Source: Tychonema sp. LEGE 06208 (GTDB taxonomy: Bacteria > Cyanobacteriota > Cyanobacteriia > Cyanobacteriales > Microcoleaceae). Taken from it: DNA of 48,966 bases. Made by a program: the position numbers and the translations under genes. The notes beneath the pieces were generated by a model that did not search any database, was not told the DNA's origin, and saw only the letters and a program-made list of their open reading frames with translations. The stretch is taken from NCBI RefSeq assembly GCF_015207505.1, contig NZ_JADEWT010000036.1, positions 1-48,966 of the forward strand, in the 5' to 3' direction. Below are positions 7,342 to 14,998 of this stretch, piece by piece (position 1 is the stretch's first letter; each line of letters starts with the position of its first letter).

Positions 7342-8379
7342 ATGAGCGATACAGTAGACTATGCCTTGACCGATGTTGTGATGGATGGCTATGTTTTACA
7401 ACCAGACGGGCAACCGATTCCCCAAAGTTCTTCTCCAACAGTCATTGCTGCAGCATTACGGCTTTTACAGGTATCGCCAGGTGCGAGGATTTTGGAAGTG
7501 GGGACGGGTTCAGGTTACAGTACGGCTTTGTTGGCTCACCTTGTCGGTTCTGACGGCTTTGTCGTCTCTTTGGATGTAGACTCAAATCTGGTTAAACGTG
7601 CCAGCAGTTTATTAGCCAAAGATAATTTAGCTAATGTAAAAGTTGTGGTGGCAGATGGTCGAGAGGGCTACTCAACAGAAGCACCTTTTGACCGCATTAT
7701 TGTGTGGGCAACCGCGGATCTACTCCCACACACCTGGATTGAACAATTATCTCCGGGTGGGTTAATTGTCGCACCTGTCCGATTAAGGCAATTAGCTGCT
7801 ACTACAGCGATCGCCCGCGTGCGTTTGGATACCAATAAAAACCTGGTGGGAGAACGGGTAATTCCTGGGGGATTTGTCCCCTTAACTGATAAACCCTTAA
7901 CTCGCTGGTATGGCCCTGCTCAAGATGCCGACATTAAAGCTGAAATTAAGATAGAAGATCCTGAAATGGAGACAGATGTAATCTGGGCTAGTGCTGAGTG
8001 GTTGCGACAAGAACAACAGAGGGAGCAAGCAGAACAAATCCTTGAATTGATGCAAGTAGCTTCACACCAGGACAGCCCTCTCGACCCCGATGAGGATGTG
8101 GAAGCTTTGCGCGCTTACTTGTTGGCTACCTATCCAGAGGGTCTGACAAGTGCATATACGCCGACTCTCGGACCAGCTATTGGTTGCAGTCAGCCCGGAA
8201 GTCTGGCTTTGCTGTCTCTGTGGGGCGAGGGTTATGCTGCGGCTGGGGAACGCGAGGCGGCAGTAAAGGTTTCAGACTGGATTTCCAGTTGGCGTACCAG
8301 TGGGCGACCGAGTTTTGAGCAGTTGCGACCTGTTTTAAACTACGTTGAGTGCGGCTATCAAGTAGGGGTAACGCTGTAG
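7342..8379 (+). CDS. PIMT-like O-methyltransferase, probable lasso-peptide aspartimide former
   Basis: The N-terminal part (about 1-205) is a protein-L-isoaspartate O-methyltransferase fold: QPIPQSSSPTVIAAAL corresponds to the substrate loop, ILEVGTGSGYSTALLA is the SAM-binding motif I, VVSLDVD is motif post-I, and PFDRIIVWATADLLP with LSPGGLIVAPV completes it. A further 140 aa at the C-terminus go beyond the usual PIMT length of about 210 aa. Housekeeping PIMTs repair isoaspartate, but long PIMT homologues next to RiPP clusters methylate an Asp of the peptide, which then closes to an aspartimide. Here it is divergent from a lasso precursor with Asp-Thr inside the ring, which supports the RiPP role. 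ATG 7342 has an AGAGAG a few bases upstream. A role in general repair cannot be excluded. Confidence 0.82.
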   Translation: MSDTVDYALTDVVMDGYVLQPDGQPIPQSSSPTVIAAALRLLQVSPGARILEVGTGSGYSTALLAHLVGSDGFVVSLDVDSNLVKRASSLLAKDNLANVKVVVADGREGYSTEAPFDRIIVWATADLLPHTWIEQLSPGGLIVAPVRLRQLAATTAIARVRLDTNKNLVGERVIPGGFVPLTDKPLTRWYGPAQDADIKAEIKIEDPEMETDVIWASAEWLRQEQQREQAEQILELMQVASHQDSPLDPDEDVEALRAYLLATYPEGLTSAYTPTLGPAIGCSQPGSLALLSLWGEGYAAAGEREAAVKVSDWISSWRTSGRPSFEQLRPVLNYVECGYQVGVTL

Positions 8380-8436
8380 TAAGGTCTTTAGTCCTTCTTT
8401 CTGAATAAAAAAAGAAAGGACTAAAGTCCTTACTAC
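8376..8436. terminator. Bidirectional terminator hairpin between convergent genes
   Basis: Left arm 8376-8400 and right arm 8411-8436 are reverse complements except for one extra A and one mismatch, giving a stem of about 25 bp with an A-rich loop. It overlaps the stop codons of both convergent genes. The sequence GGACTAAAGTCCTTACTAC also belongs to a dispersed family (compare about 36412-36430). Confidence 0.75.
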
Positions 8437-9392
8437 AAACGGCGCAACCGCAATATTTTCAACAGGGTGTTGAATTGATCTGGTAAAGGTGCGATCGCCT
8501 CAATCAACTCTCCAGTTAAGGGATGTTGCAATTGCAGCCTCCAGGCGTGGAGGGCTTGTCCGGTTAAATTTACGCCGATGGAACGGTTGGAACTGTACAT
8601 CGGGTCGCCGATAATGGGATGTTTGATTTCGGCTGTGTGGACGCGAATTTGATGGGTACGGCCTGTTTCTAATTGATAGTGGATTAAGCAATAGTTGCCG
8701 ATTCTTTCTTTGATTGTCCAGTGAGTAACTGAGGGGCGGCCGCCTTTTTCTTCTGGCACTACTGCCATTTTTTTGCGGTCTGTGGGATGCCGACCGATTG
8801 GTAGGTCTATTGTGCCTGTTTCGGTGTTAGGAACTCCGTAAACTACGCCTAAATATTCGCGGCGGGCGGTTTTGGTTTTCAGTTGGGCTTGCAGGTGTTG
8901 GTGGGCTATGTCGGTTTTGGCGATCGCGATCGCACCTGTTGTATCTTTGTCTAATCTGTGGACGATTCCGGGGCGTTGAACTCCGCCGATTTCTGCTAGG
9001 GGACAATGGGCTAAGAGGGCGTTGACTAATGTGCCGTCTTGATGTCCTGCTGCTGGGTGGACGACTAATCCGGCTGGTTTGTTGATGATAATTAGGCTGT
9101 CGTCTTCGTAGAGGATGTCGAGGGGAATTGCTTGGGGTTCTAATTTTGTGGGCTGGGCTTCGGGTAAGGTGAGGTGGATGCGATCGCCCGTTTTGACTGA
9201 TATTTTTTTCGAGGTGCAGGTTTGGTCGTTGACTTTGACGTGGCCTTGTGATATGAGGGTTTGCACGCGCGATCGGGATAAATCTGGTATCTGGTTTGAC
9301 AGCCAAATATCTAATCGTTGATTAACATTATTTTGATTCAATTCCCCTGTATTTTCGACTGTATACATTTGTTCCGTGTCTATTTCTATCAT
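8433..9392 (-). CDS. RluA/RluD-family pseudouridine synthase
   Basis: Enzymes of this family isomerise uridines in 23S rRNA or tRNA. The 319-aa protein has an N-terminal S4 RNA-binding domain (about 23-80: NQRLDIWLSNQ, SRSRVQTLISQGHVKVN), then the catalytic domain with INKPAGLVVHPAAGH, the signature HRLDKDTTG with catalytic Asp148, and YQLETGRTHQIRVH. Length and order match RluD-type enzymes. ATG 9392 has no strong ribosome site; a later Met at residue 9 is possible. The gene converges on the methyltransferase and shares its terminator hairpin. The target uridines cannot be told from the sequence. Confidence 0.93.
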   Translation of the reverse strand: MIEIDTEQMYTVENTGELNQNNVNQRLDIWLSNQIPDLSRSRVQTLISQGHVKVNDQTCTSKKISVKTGDRIHLTLPEAQPTKLEPQAIPLDILYEDDSLIIINKPAGLVVHPAAGHQDGTLVNALLAHCPLAEIGGVQRPGIVHRLDKDTTGAIAIAKTDIAHQHLQAQLKTKTARREYLGVVYGVPNTETGTIDLPIGRHPTDRKKMAVVPEEKGGRPSVTHWTIKERIGNYCLIHYQLETGRTHQIRVHTAEIKHPIIGDPMYSSNRSIGVNLTGQALHAWRLQLQHPLTGELIEAIAPLPDQFNTLLKILRLRRL

Positions 9393-9643
9393 TTAGTTTA
9401 TTTGTAATTGGTAATTGGTGATCGATCATCGATATACAATTATACCTTAATGTAAAGTGCGTTGCTATTAGATTGTCGATTTTTCTTAGGGATTTAAGGG
9501 TGGCGAGGTACTCTACGGCTACGGATCAGATTGTTATTGAGAATATTTTAGCTCGATATTTCAATAGTCCAGATGTTGAAGAGGAGTAGTAAGGAAGCAA
9601 GTTATTATGTCCTATAATAGAAACATATTTATCGGAGATTACC

Positions 9644-9877
9644 ATGCAAGCATATAAGCTTAGAGGTAAAATCGATGCAACTGGCAACTTGGTAGTTGTG
9701 GAACCTGTGAATATGCCACCGGGAGATGTGGAAATCATCGTCTTGCAGCTAGCCGAGCCGGTTAAAGGAGCTGACGAGTACCCAGAAACCGGGTTTTTAC
9801 CAACATCCTTCACAGAAACTGCAAAAAACCCGGTTTCTTTGCTGGTAATGAGTAAATTTATTATAAAAATAACTTAA
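9644..9877 (+). CDS. Small hypothetical protein with repeat-derived C-terminus
   Basis: The 77-aa product starts MQAYKLRGKIDATGNLVVVE and has a small beta-strand-rich N-terminal part (to about residue 44) of a type often seen in cyanobacterial antitoxin-like small proteins; I cannot name the family. The last 33 residues come from a dispersed inverted repeat (9784-9838), giving ETGFLPTSF and KNPVSLL. The original C-terminus has probably been lost, so the gene may be a decaying copy. ATG 9644 follows CGGAGA at seven bases. It ends 17 bases before the CHAT gene, so the two could be co-transcribed. Confidence 0.6.
   Translation: MQAYKLRGKIDATGNLVVVEPVNMPPGDVEIIVLQLAEPVKGADEYPETGFLPTSFTETAKNPVSLLVMSKFIIKIT
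9784..9838. repeat. Dispersed inverted repeat (AGAAACCGGGTTTTT family), inside a coding region
   Basis: AGAAACCGGGTTTTT (9784-9798) and AAAAACCCGGTTTCT (9824-9838) are perfect inverted arms around a 25-base spacer. The same arms occur around 14131-14360, 20926-21089 and 29780-29932. This copy is read through by the gene at 9644. Confidence 0.9.
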
Positions 9878-9894
9878 ATCCAGCCGCAACAAAA

Positions 9895-12800
9895 ATGGCA
9901 GAAAACTCCCTACGCATCAACCACGATACAGATTGCATCCAACTATTCTGGCAGCGGGGCAACTCAGCACCCCGAACCGCCCCTCCCGTCACCTTTGAAC
10001 ATCCCTTTGACAGCAAGGTATTAGCCGATTTGCGCTGGTATCTCGAAGAATATCTGCGCTTTCCCTACGGACTTGAACCGGAAAATGCTAAAAAAATTGA
10101 ACAGAAATTGCAAGCTTGGGGACAGCAACTATTTGACTTAGTATTTCGCAGCAGCGAGAAAGCGCGGGAGTTTTTTCAGGAAGCGACACGAGCCGGATTA
10201 GATAAATGCGAAATTAGTATTGTTTCCGACAATCCAGCCGTGCTCAATTTGCCCTGGGAATTGCTGTTTGCTCCAGATTATCAATTTCTCGCACCTTTGC
10301 TGGCGGGGATGTATCGCAGTCTGAGCGAGTATGCAGTTCGGGCAGAATTGGGAACAATGTCTGACGAACAATTAAATATTTTATTAGTGATTGCTCGACC
10401 CTATGGAGAGCGCGATATTAATTTTCAAACCATCGCCCGCCCCATGCTAGAGGCACTCAAACCTATTCAAAAACAGGTAAATCTCACCGTATTGCGTCCG
10501 CCTAGTTTAAAGCAGTTTGAAGCAGAACTTAACGCGCGGAAAGGCTTTTATCATATCGTGCATTTTGACGGACATGGAGACTTTCAAGCTGACAGCAAAA
10601 CTGTTCAAACTCAGTACGGCAAATCGGGAGAAGGCGTTTTAGTCTTTGAAGATAATGACGGCGAACCGGAAATAGTTACTGCAAGGGAAATTGCCCAATA
10701 TTTGACTGATTGCCGCGTGCCGATTTTTATTCTCAATGCTTGCAAGTCGGGACAAGCTGGGGAAGAAGCTTTTTCTTCCGTGGCGGGACAGTTGGTGAAG
10801 TTGGGCGCGAAAGGCGTTGTCGCAATGGCTTATTCCGTATACGCGACAGGCGCGAAACACTTTATGGGACGGCTGTACGGGGAATTGGTGCGGGGACAAG
10901 ACATCGCCTCTGCGGTGGCGGCGGGGCGCAAATCTATGTCCATCGACAAGCTGCGTGACAGTCCCAAAGGGCTGTTACCCCTGCAAGATTGGCTGGTGCC
11001 GGTGCTGTATCAACAGGAACCTTGCAGGCCTTTTCGGCCGAAAGCTGCGACTTCGAGTTTTGCAGATTTGATGGCGGAATCTGACACAGAGGCTACGCTG
11101 GCGGTAGATTTGCCAGAAGTTAGCGGTTACGGTTTTATCGGGCGAGATTACGATATTTTGTGTTTGGAAAGAGCTTTTCGCCAAAATCATATTGTATTGT
11201 TGCAGGGGATGGGCGGCGTTGGGAAAACTGAGTTAGCCGGAGGTTTTGCGCGGTGGTTGGGTGATACTCAGGGGCGAAAAAGTGGCGTTTTCTTCACTTC
11301 CTTTGAACGCGGTGCGGGATTGAGTCAGGTAATCAATCAAATTGGTAGGGCAAAGTGGGGCGAAAAATTCGCTTCAGCTACGGCAGAAAAACAGCAAGAT
11401 GTGGTGCGAAAATATTTGCAAACTAATCCTTGTTTGCTGATTTGGGATAATTTTGAACCGGTAAATGGGTTTCCCCAGGGAAATCCGCCGCTTGTACCTG
11501 CTGGGGAAAGAGAAAGTTTGAAACAGTTTCTGAAACAGTTGCGCGGGGGGAAATCTTGGGTGCTGATTACGAGTCGGCGCGAGGAAAATTGGTTGGATTG
11601 CGGTTACGCGCTGCGGGAGTTGCGGGGATTGGTGCAGCCGGATGCGGAAGAGTTGGCGGCGCGGATTCTGAAGGAAGCGGGGGTTGACAGGGCGAAATTG
11701 CCTGGGGAATATCTGGAGTTGCTGAAACTGTTGGGGGGACATCCGCTGTCGCTGAGGGTGGTGTTGCGGCATTTGAAGGCGCAGACTCCGGTGCAGTTGA
11801 TTGAGGCGCTGCGGCGGGGATTGGATACTTTCCAGGGTGCAGAGGAGGAAGGGAGGGAGAAATCGCTAACGGTGTCGCTGGATTATTCCTTTGCTAATTT
11901 GTCCGCACGGGCACGGCTGCATTTGCCGTTTTTAGGACTATTTTGCGATCGAGTTGATGCACATTGGCTTCATACTTTTTCAGAAAGTCCTGATAGTGAT
12001 TTTGGACAAGCATATCAGGCGGTGTTTGGGGAAAATTTGCAGAAATCGGATTGGATTGTACTGTTGAATGAAGCGACTGCGGCAGGAATTTTGGAACATT
12101 TGGGGGAAACTATTTACCAAATTCACCCGGCATTGCCTTGGTATCTGCGACAACAGTTAGACAAAATGGGTTCGCAGGAGGTAATCAGTAACTTGGAAAA
12201 AAAGTTGCTGTTTTTCTACGCAATGTTGGCGTATAAATACCATCAGGAATTAATCGGCAATGCAGAACTGGCAAGCTTTGTGCTGCGAGTGGAAGAACCG
12301 AATTTATTGCAACAATTGCGACTGGCAGAACAGCAACAGCAATGGAATTATGCTCAAGCAATTATGCAAGCTTTGCGAGAGGTGTATGAACGGTGGGGAC
12401 GCAAACCGGAACTTAAGTCGCTACGAGAACAAGGGCTAAAGAACGTGGGCATCGATTTGGCACAAGCCAAGGCGAAGGGTAAAGATGCTTTTAATTTCTG
12501 GATGCATCTGCGGGGAGAGGATGCGAATGAAGCTCTTCTAAGTGCTGATTTGGAAACAGCAAGAGCAGTTTATCAAGAAATTCAAGATGAACTTGCAGCT
12601 TTAAATGACCCCTTACTCAATAACAATATTGCTGTTATGTGTCACCAACTGGGAATGGTGACCGAAGCGCAACGGCGCTTTGAAGATGCGATCGCTTTTT
12701 ACAACAAAGCTCTCAAAATTAGAGAAGATGCGGGAGATTCTCACAACGCTGCTAATCAATATCACCAACTGGGAAGAGTAGCCTTACAGCAACAGCGTTT

Positions 12801-14103
12801 TGAGGAAGCGATCGCTTTTTACAACAAAGCTCTCAAAATTAGTGAAGATGAGCAGGATTTTTACAATGCTGCTAAGGAATATCACGAACTGGGAAGAGTA
12901 GCCGTACAGCAACGGCGCTTTGAGGAAGCGATCACTTTTTCCAACAAAGCTCTCAAAATTTTTGAAGACGCAAGGGATGCTTACTCCGCTTCTGCTGTTT
13001 ATCAACAACTGGGAATCATAGCCCATGAGCAACGGCGGTTTGACAATGCGATCACTTTTTACAAAAAATCTCTCCAAATTAGTGAAGATGCGAGGGATTT
13101 GTACAGGGCTGCTAGCGACTATGACCAACTGGGAAGATTAGCCCAATTGCAACGGCGCTTTGATGATGCGATCGCTTTTTACAATAAAGCTCTCCAAATT
13201 TATGAAGAGGCGGGGGATTCTCACAACGCTGCTAAGGAATATCACAATCTGGGAGTAGTAGCCCAAGAGCAACGCCGCTTTGATGATGCGATCGCTTTTT
13301 ACAATAAAGCTCTCCAAATTTATGAAGAGGCGGGGGATTCTCACAGAGCTGCTAGCGACTATCACAATCTAGGAGTAGTAGCCCAAGAGCAACGGCGCTT
13401 TGACGATGCGATCGCTTTTTACAACAAATCTCTCAAAATTACAGAAGATGCGGGGGATTTTCACAAGGCTGCTGCTGTTTATCACAATCTAGGAGTATTG
13501 GCCCAAGAGCAACGGCGCTTTGATGATGTGATCGCTTTTCACAATAAAGCTCTCCAAATTTATGAAGATGCGGGGGATTCTCACAGGGCTGCTAGCGACT
13601 ATCACAATCTAGGAGTAGTAGCCCAATTGCAACGGCGCTTTGATGATGCGATCGCTTTTTACAATAAAGCTCTCCAAATTTATGAAGAGGCGGGGGATTC
13701 TCACAACGCTGCTAAGGAATATCACAATCTGGGAGTAGTAGCCCAAGAGCAACGGCGCTTTGATGATGCTCTTGCCTATTTCCAAAAAGCATTTGCAGCT
13801 ATGAGCGCAGCAAATGATTTGCCTCAAGCTTCCTCAACTCTAACTGCATGGGGCAGAACCTTAGAAGCCCAATCGAATTGGACGGAGGCGGTGAAAATTT
13901 ACATTCAAGCCTTAAAAATTGACATCGAGCATAACTCTGAATGGGTTTGCTCCGATATCACAGATTTAGGGCGGATGCTCAAGCAGTTGGGAGACAGTCA
14001 GTTTCAGGTAATTTGGCGAGAGTTTACGGGTGATGAGTGTCCGGGAGAGTGGTTTTCAGCTATTCAGAAAGCCAGTGAAACAGAGGAGGAGGGAGCAGAT
14101 TAA
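9895..14103 (+). CDS. CHAT protease / NB-ARC STAND ATPase / TPR protein
   Basis: A 1402-aa signalling ATPase of the STAND class. Residues about 100-375 are a CHAT (caspase-like) domain with the catalytic pair His227 (HFDGHGDF) and Cys283 (LNACKSG). A linker leads to an NB-ARC ATPase with P-loop GMGGVGKTE (438-446), Walker B CLLIWDNFEP, sensor SWVLITSRRE and GGHPLSLRV. From about residue 915 to 1340 there are about eleven TPR units of 40 residues of the form YHxLGxxAxxQRRFDDAIAF. Such proteins are thought to oligomerise when the TPRs bind a trigger and then activate the protease, as in bacterial conflict or cell-death systems. Substrate and trigger are unknown. The ATG at 9895 lacks a clear ribosome site. 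A small membrane protein follows downstream. Confidence 0.9.
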   Translation: MAENSLRINHDTDCIQLFWQRGNSAPRTAPPVTFEHPFDSKVLADLRWYLEEYLRFPYGLEPENAKKIEQKLQAWGQQLFDLVFRSSEKAREFFQEATRAGLDKCEISIVSDNPAVLNLPWELLFAPDYQFLAPLLAGMYRSLSEYAVRAELGTMSDEQLNILLVIARPYGERDINFQTIARPMLEALKPIQKQVNLTVLRPPSLKQFEAELNARKGFYHIVHFDGHGDFQADSKTVQTQYGKSGEGVLVFEDNDGEPEIVTAREIAQYLTDCRVPIFILNACKSGQAGEEAFSSVAGQLVKLGAKGVVAMAYSVYATGAKHFMGRLYGELVRGQDIASAVAAGRKSMSIDKLRDSPKGLLPLQDWLVPVLYQQEPCRPFRPKAATSSFADLMAESDTEATLAVDLPEVSGYGFIGRDYDILCLERAFRQNHIVLLQGMGGVGKTELAGGFARWLGDTQGRKSGVFFTSFERGAGLSQVINQIGRAKWGEKFASATAEKQQDVVRKYLQTNPCLLIWDNFEPVNGFPQGNPPLVPAGERESLKQFLKQLRGGKSWVLITSRREENWLDCGYALRELRGLVQPDAEELAARILKEAGVDRAKLPGEYLELLKLLGGHPLSLRVVLRHLKAQTPVQLIEALRRGLDTFQGAEEEGREKSLTVSLDYSFANLSARARLHLPFLGLFCDRVDAHWLHTFSESPDSDFGQAYQAVFGENLQKSDWIVLLNEATAAGILEHLGETIYQIHPALPWYLRQQLDKMGSQEVISNLEKKLLFFYAMLAYKYHQELIGNAELASFVLRVEEPNLLQQLRLAEQQQQWNYAQAIMQALREVYERWGRKPELKSLREQGLKNVGIDLAQAKAKGKDAFNFWMHLRGEDANEALLSADLETARAVYQEIQDELAALNDPLLNNNIAVMCHQLGMVTEAQRRFEDAIAFYNKALKIREDAGDSHNAANQYHQLGRVALQQQRFEEAIAFYNKALKISEDEQDFYNAAKEYHELGRVAVQQRRFEEAITFSNKALKIFEDARDAYSASAVYQQLGIIAHEQRRFDNAITFYKKSLQISEDARDLYRAASDYDQLGRLAQLQRRFDDAIAFYNKALQIYEEAGDSHNAAKEYHNLGVVAQEQRRFDDAIAFYNKALQIYEEAGDSHRAASDYHNLGVVAQEQRRFDDAIAFYNKSLKITEDAGDFHKAAAVYHNLGVLAQEQRRFDDVIAFHNKALQIYEDAGDSHRAASDYHNLGVVAQLQRRFDDAIAFYNKALQIYEEAGDSHNAAKEYHNLGVVAQEQRRFDDALAYFQKAFAAMSAANDLPQASSTLTAWGRTLEAQSNWTEAVKIYIQALKIDIEHNSEWVCSDITDLGRMLKQLGDSQFQVIWREFTGDECPGEWFSAIQKASETEEEGAD
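12641..13800 (+). repeat. Near-identical 120-bp TPR-coding repeats
   Basis: About ten units of exactly 120 bp lie head to tail inside the CHAT gene. The central units, from about 13121 to 13760, differ by only a few bases, while the first and last are more diverged. Most units carry the HIP1-like GATGCGATCGCTTTTTAC. This degree of DNA identity indicates recent unit duplication or gene conversion. Confidence 0.92.
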
Positions 14104-14130
14104 TTGTGACAGGATTTACGATGGGGGCCC

Positions 14131-14360
14131 AGAAACCGGGTTTTTGTGAAAATATTCGTTGCGACACGCAGATTCGGGAAAAAACCCGGTTTCTTGGTGT
14201 GACGCATGGGCTCAGAAACCGGGTTTTTGTGAAAATATTCGTTGCGACACGCAGATTCGGGAAAAAACCCGGTTTCTTGGTGTGACGCGAGGGCTCAGAA
14301 ACCGGGTTTTTGTGAAAATATTCGTTGCGACGCGCAGATTCACGAAAAAACCCGGTTTCT
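14131..14360. repeat. Three tandem 83-bp copies of the dispersed inverted repeat
   Basis: Copies start at 14131, 14214 and 14297, an exact 83-bp period. Each has left arm AGAAACCGGGTTTTT, an inner segment with AATATTCGTTGCGAC, and right arm AAAAACCCGGTTTCT. The block fills most of the 336 bases between the CHAT gene and the next gene, and could fold into three hairpins after the CHAT stop. Confidence 0.93.
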
Positions 14361-14439
14361 CTGGTCGTAGCGAGTAATTCCTAACTGGTATAATCATTAC
14401 AATCAAAATTGTTTAACTAACTTACTCGCAATTAACAAT

Positions 14440-14862
14440 ATGGAACCGATACTCACTCCCGCCGAAATCAATAAAATGCGGCAAATGTTGCAAGATTATG
14501 CTCCCGCCCAAGAAGCCTTTGCAATGCTGGAAAAACACCAGGGCAGACTTGACAGTAGTTTTGATGAATTGTGGTTTGAAAACAACAATCTTGAATCTTA
14601 CAACCGCAAATCCCTATGGCAAGTCACGCTGAAAACTCTCCGCGCGGAAATCTGCGGCAATGATGGTTTGCGCGCCCAGTTCAAAGACTACACCAAAAAT
14701 CCTGGAAGTGCACCTTTGCTGACGGGATTGATTGTTGCTGTTGTCGGTTTGGGCGCTTCGTCTGGAATACCGATCGATCCTAGTATAGCTACTATTGTTG
14801 TTCTGTATCTGCTCAAAATTGGTCTTAATATTTTTTGCGAATATACTGAACCTGTGAGTTAG
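14440..14862 (+). CDS. Hypothetical small membrane-associated protein downstream of the CHAT gene
   Basis: The 140-aa protein has a helical, charged N-terminal part (MEPILTPAEINKMRQML, SSFDELWFENNN) and a C-terminal part with two hydrophobic segments: about 94-109 (LLTGLIVAVVGLGA) and 116-132 (IATIVVLYLLKIGLNIF). I do not recognise a named family. Similar short proteins sit next to CHAT/STAND genes in cyanobacteria as far as I recall, so a role as adaptor or membrane partner of the CHAT protein is possible but inferred only from position. The ATG at 14440 has no clear ribosome site. Confidence 0.65.
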   Translation: MEPILTPAEINKMRQMLQDYAPAQEAFAMLEKHQGRLDSSFDELWFENNNLESYNRKSLWQVTLKTLRAEICGNDGLRAQFKDYTKNPGSAPLLTGLIVAVVGLGASSGIPIDPSIATIVVLYLLKIGLNIFCEYTEPVS

Positions 14863-14907
14863 AATTTAGGCGCGATTATCTCGTGGATGATTCGGCGATT
14901 GAAATTA

Positions 14908-14964
14908 GGGCAACCACGGGGGGATTGCCCCCTACTACACAAACAAAGTCCGCCTCCGCGGACT
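14908..14964. terminator. Two short hairpins between convergent genes
   Basis: GGGCAA (14908-14913) pairs with TTGCCC (14925-14930), and AGTCCGC (14947-14953) pairs with GCGGACT (14958-14964) across a CTCC loop. They lie between the stop at 14862 and the recQ stop at 14999 and may terminate one or both transcripts. No long T tract follows. Confidence 0.45.
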
Positions 14965-14998
14965 AAGAATCACATACTTTATATATTTTTCCACTCAT

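Noticed and set aside
9500..9589. 29-aa frame from GTG 9500 (MARYSTATDQIVIENILARY)
   Set aside because: It has an AAGG before the start but no family features and is very short; it may be a gene remnant.
12641..13800. Regular 120-bp repeats that could be taken for a CRISPR array
   Set aside because: The repeats are in frame inside a 1402-aa protein and code for 40-residue TPR units; there are no unique spacers.
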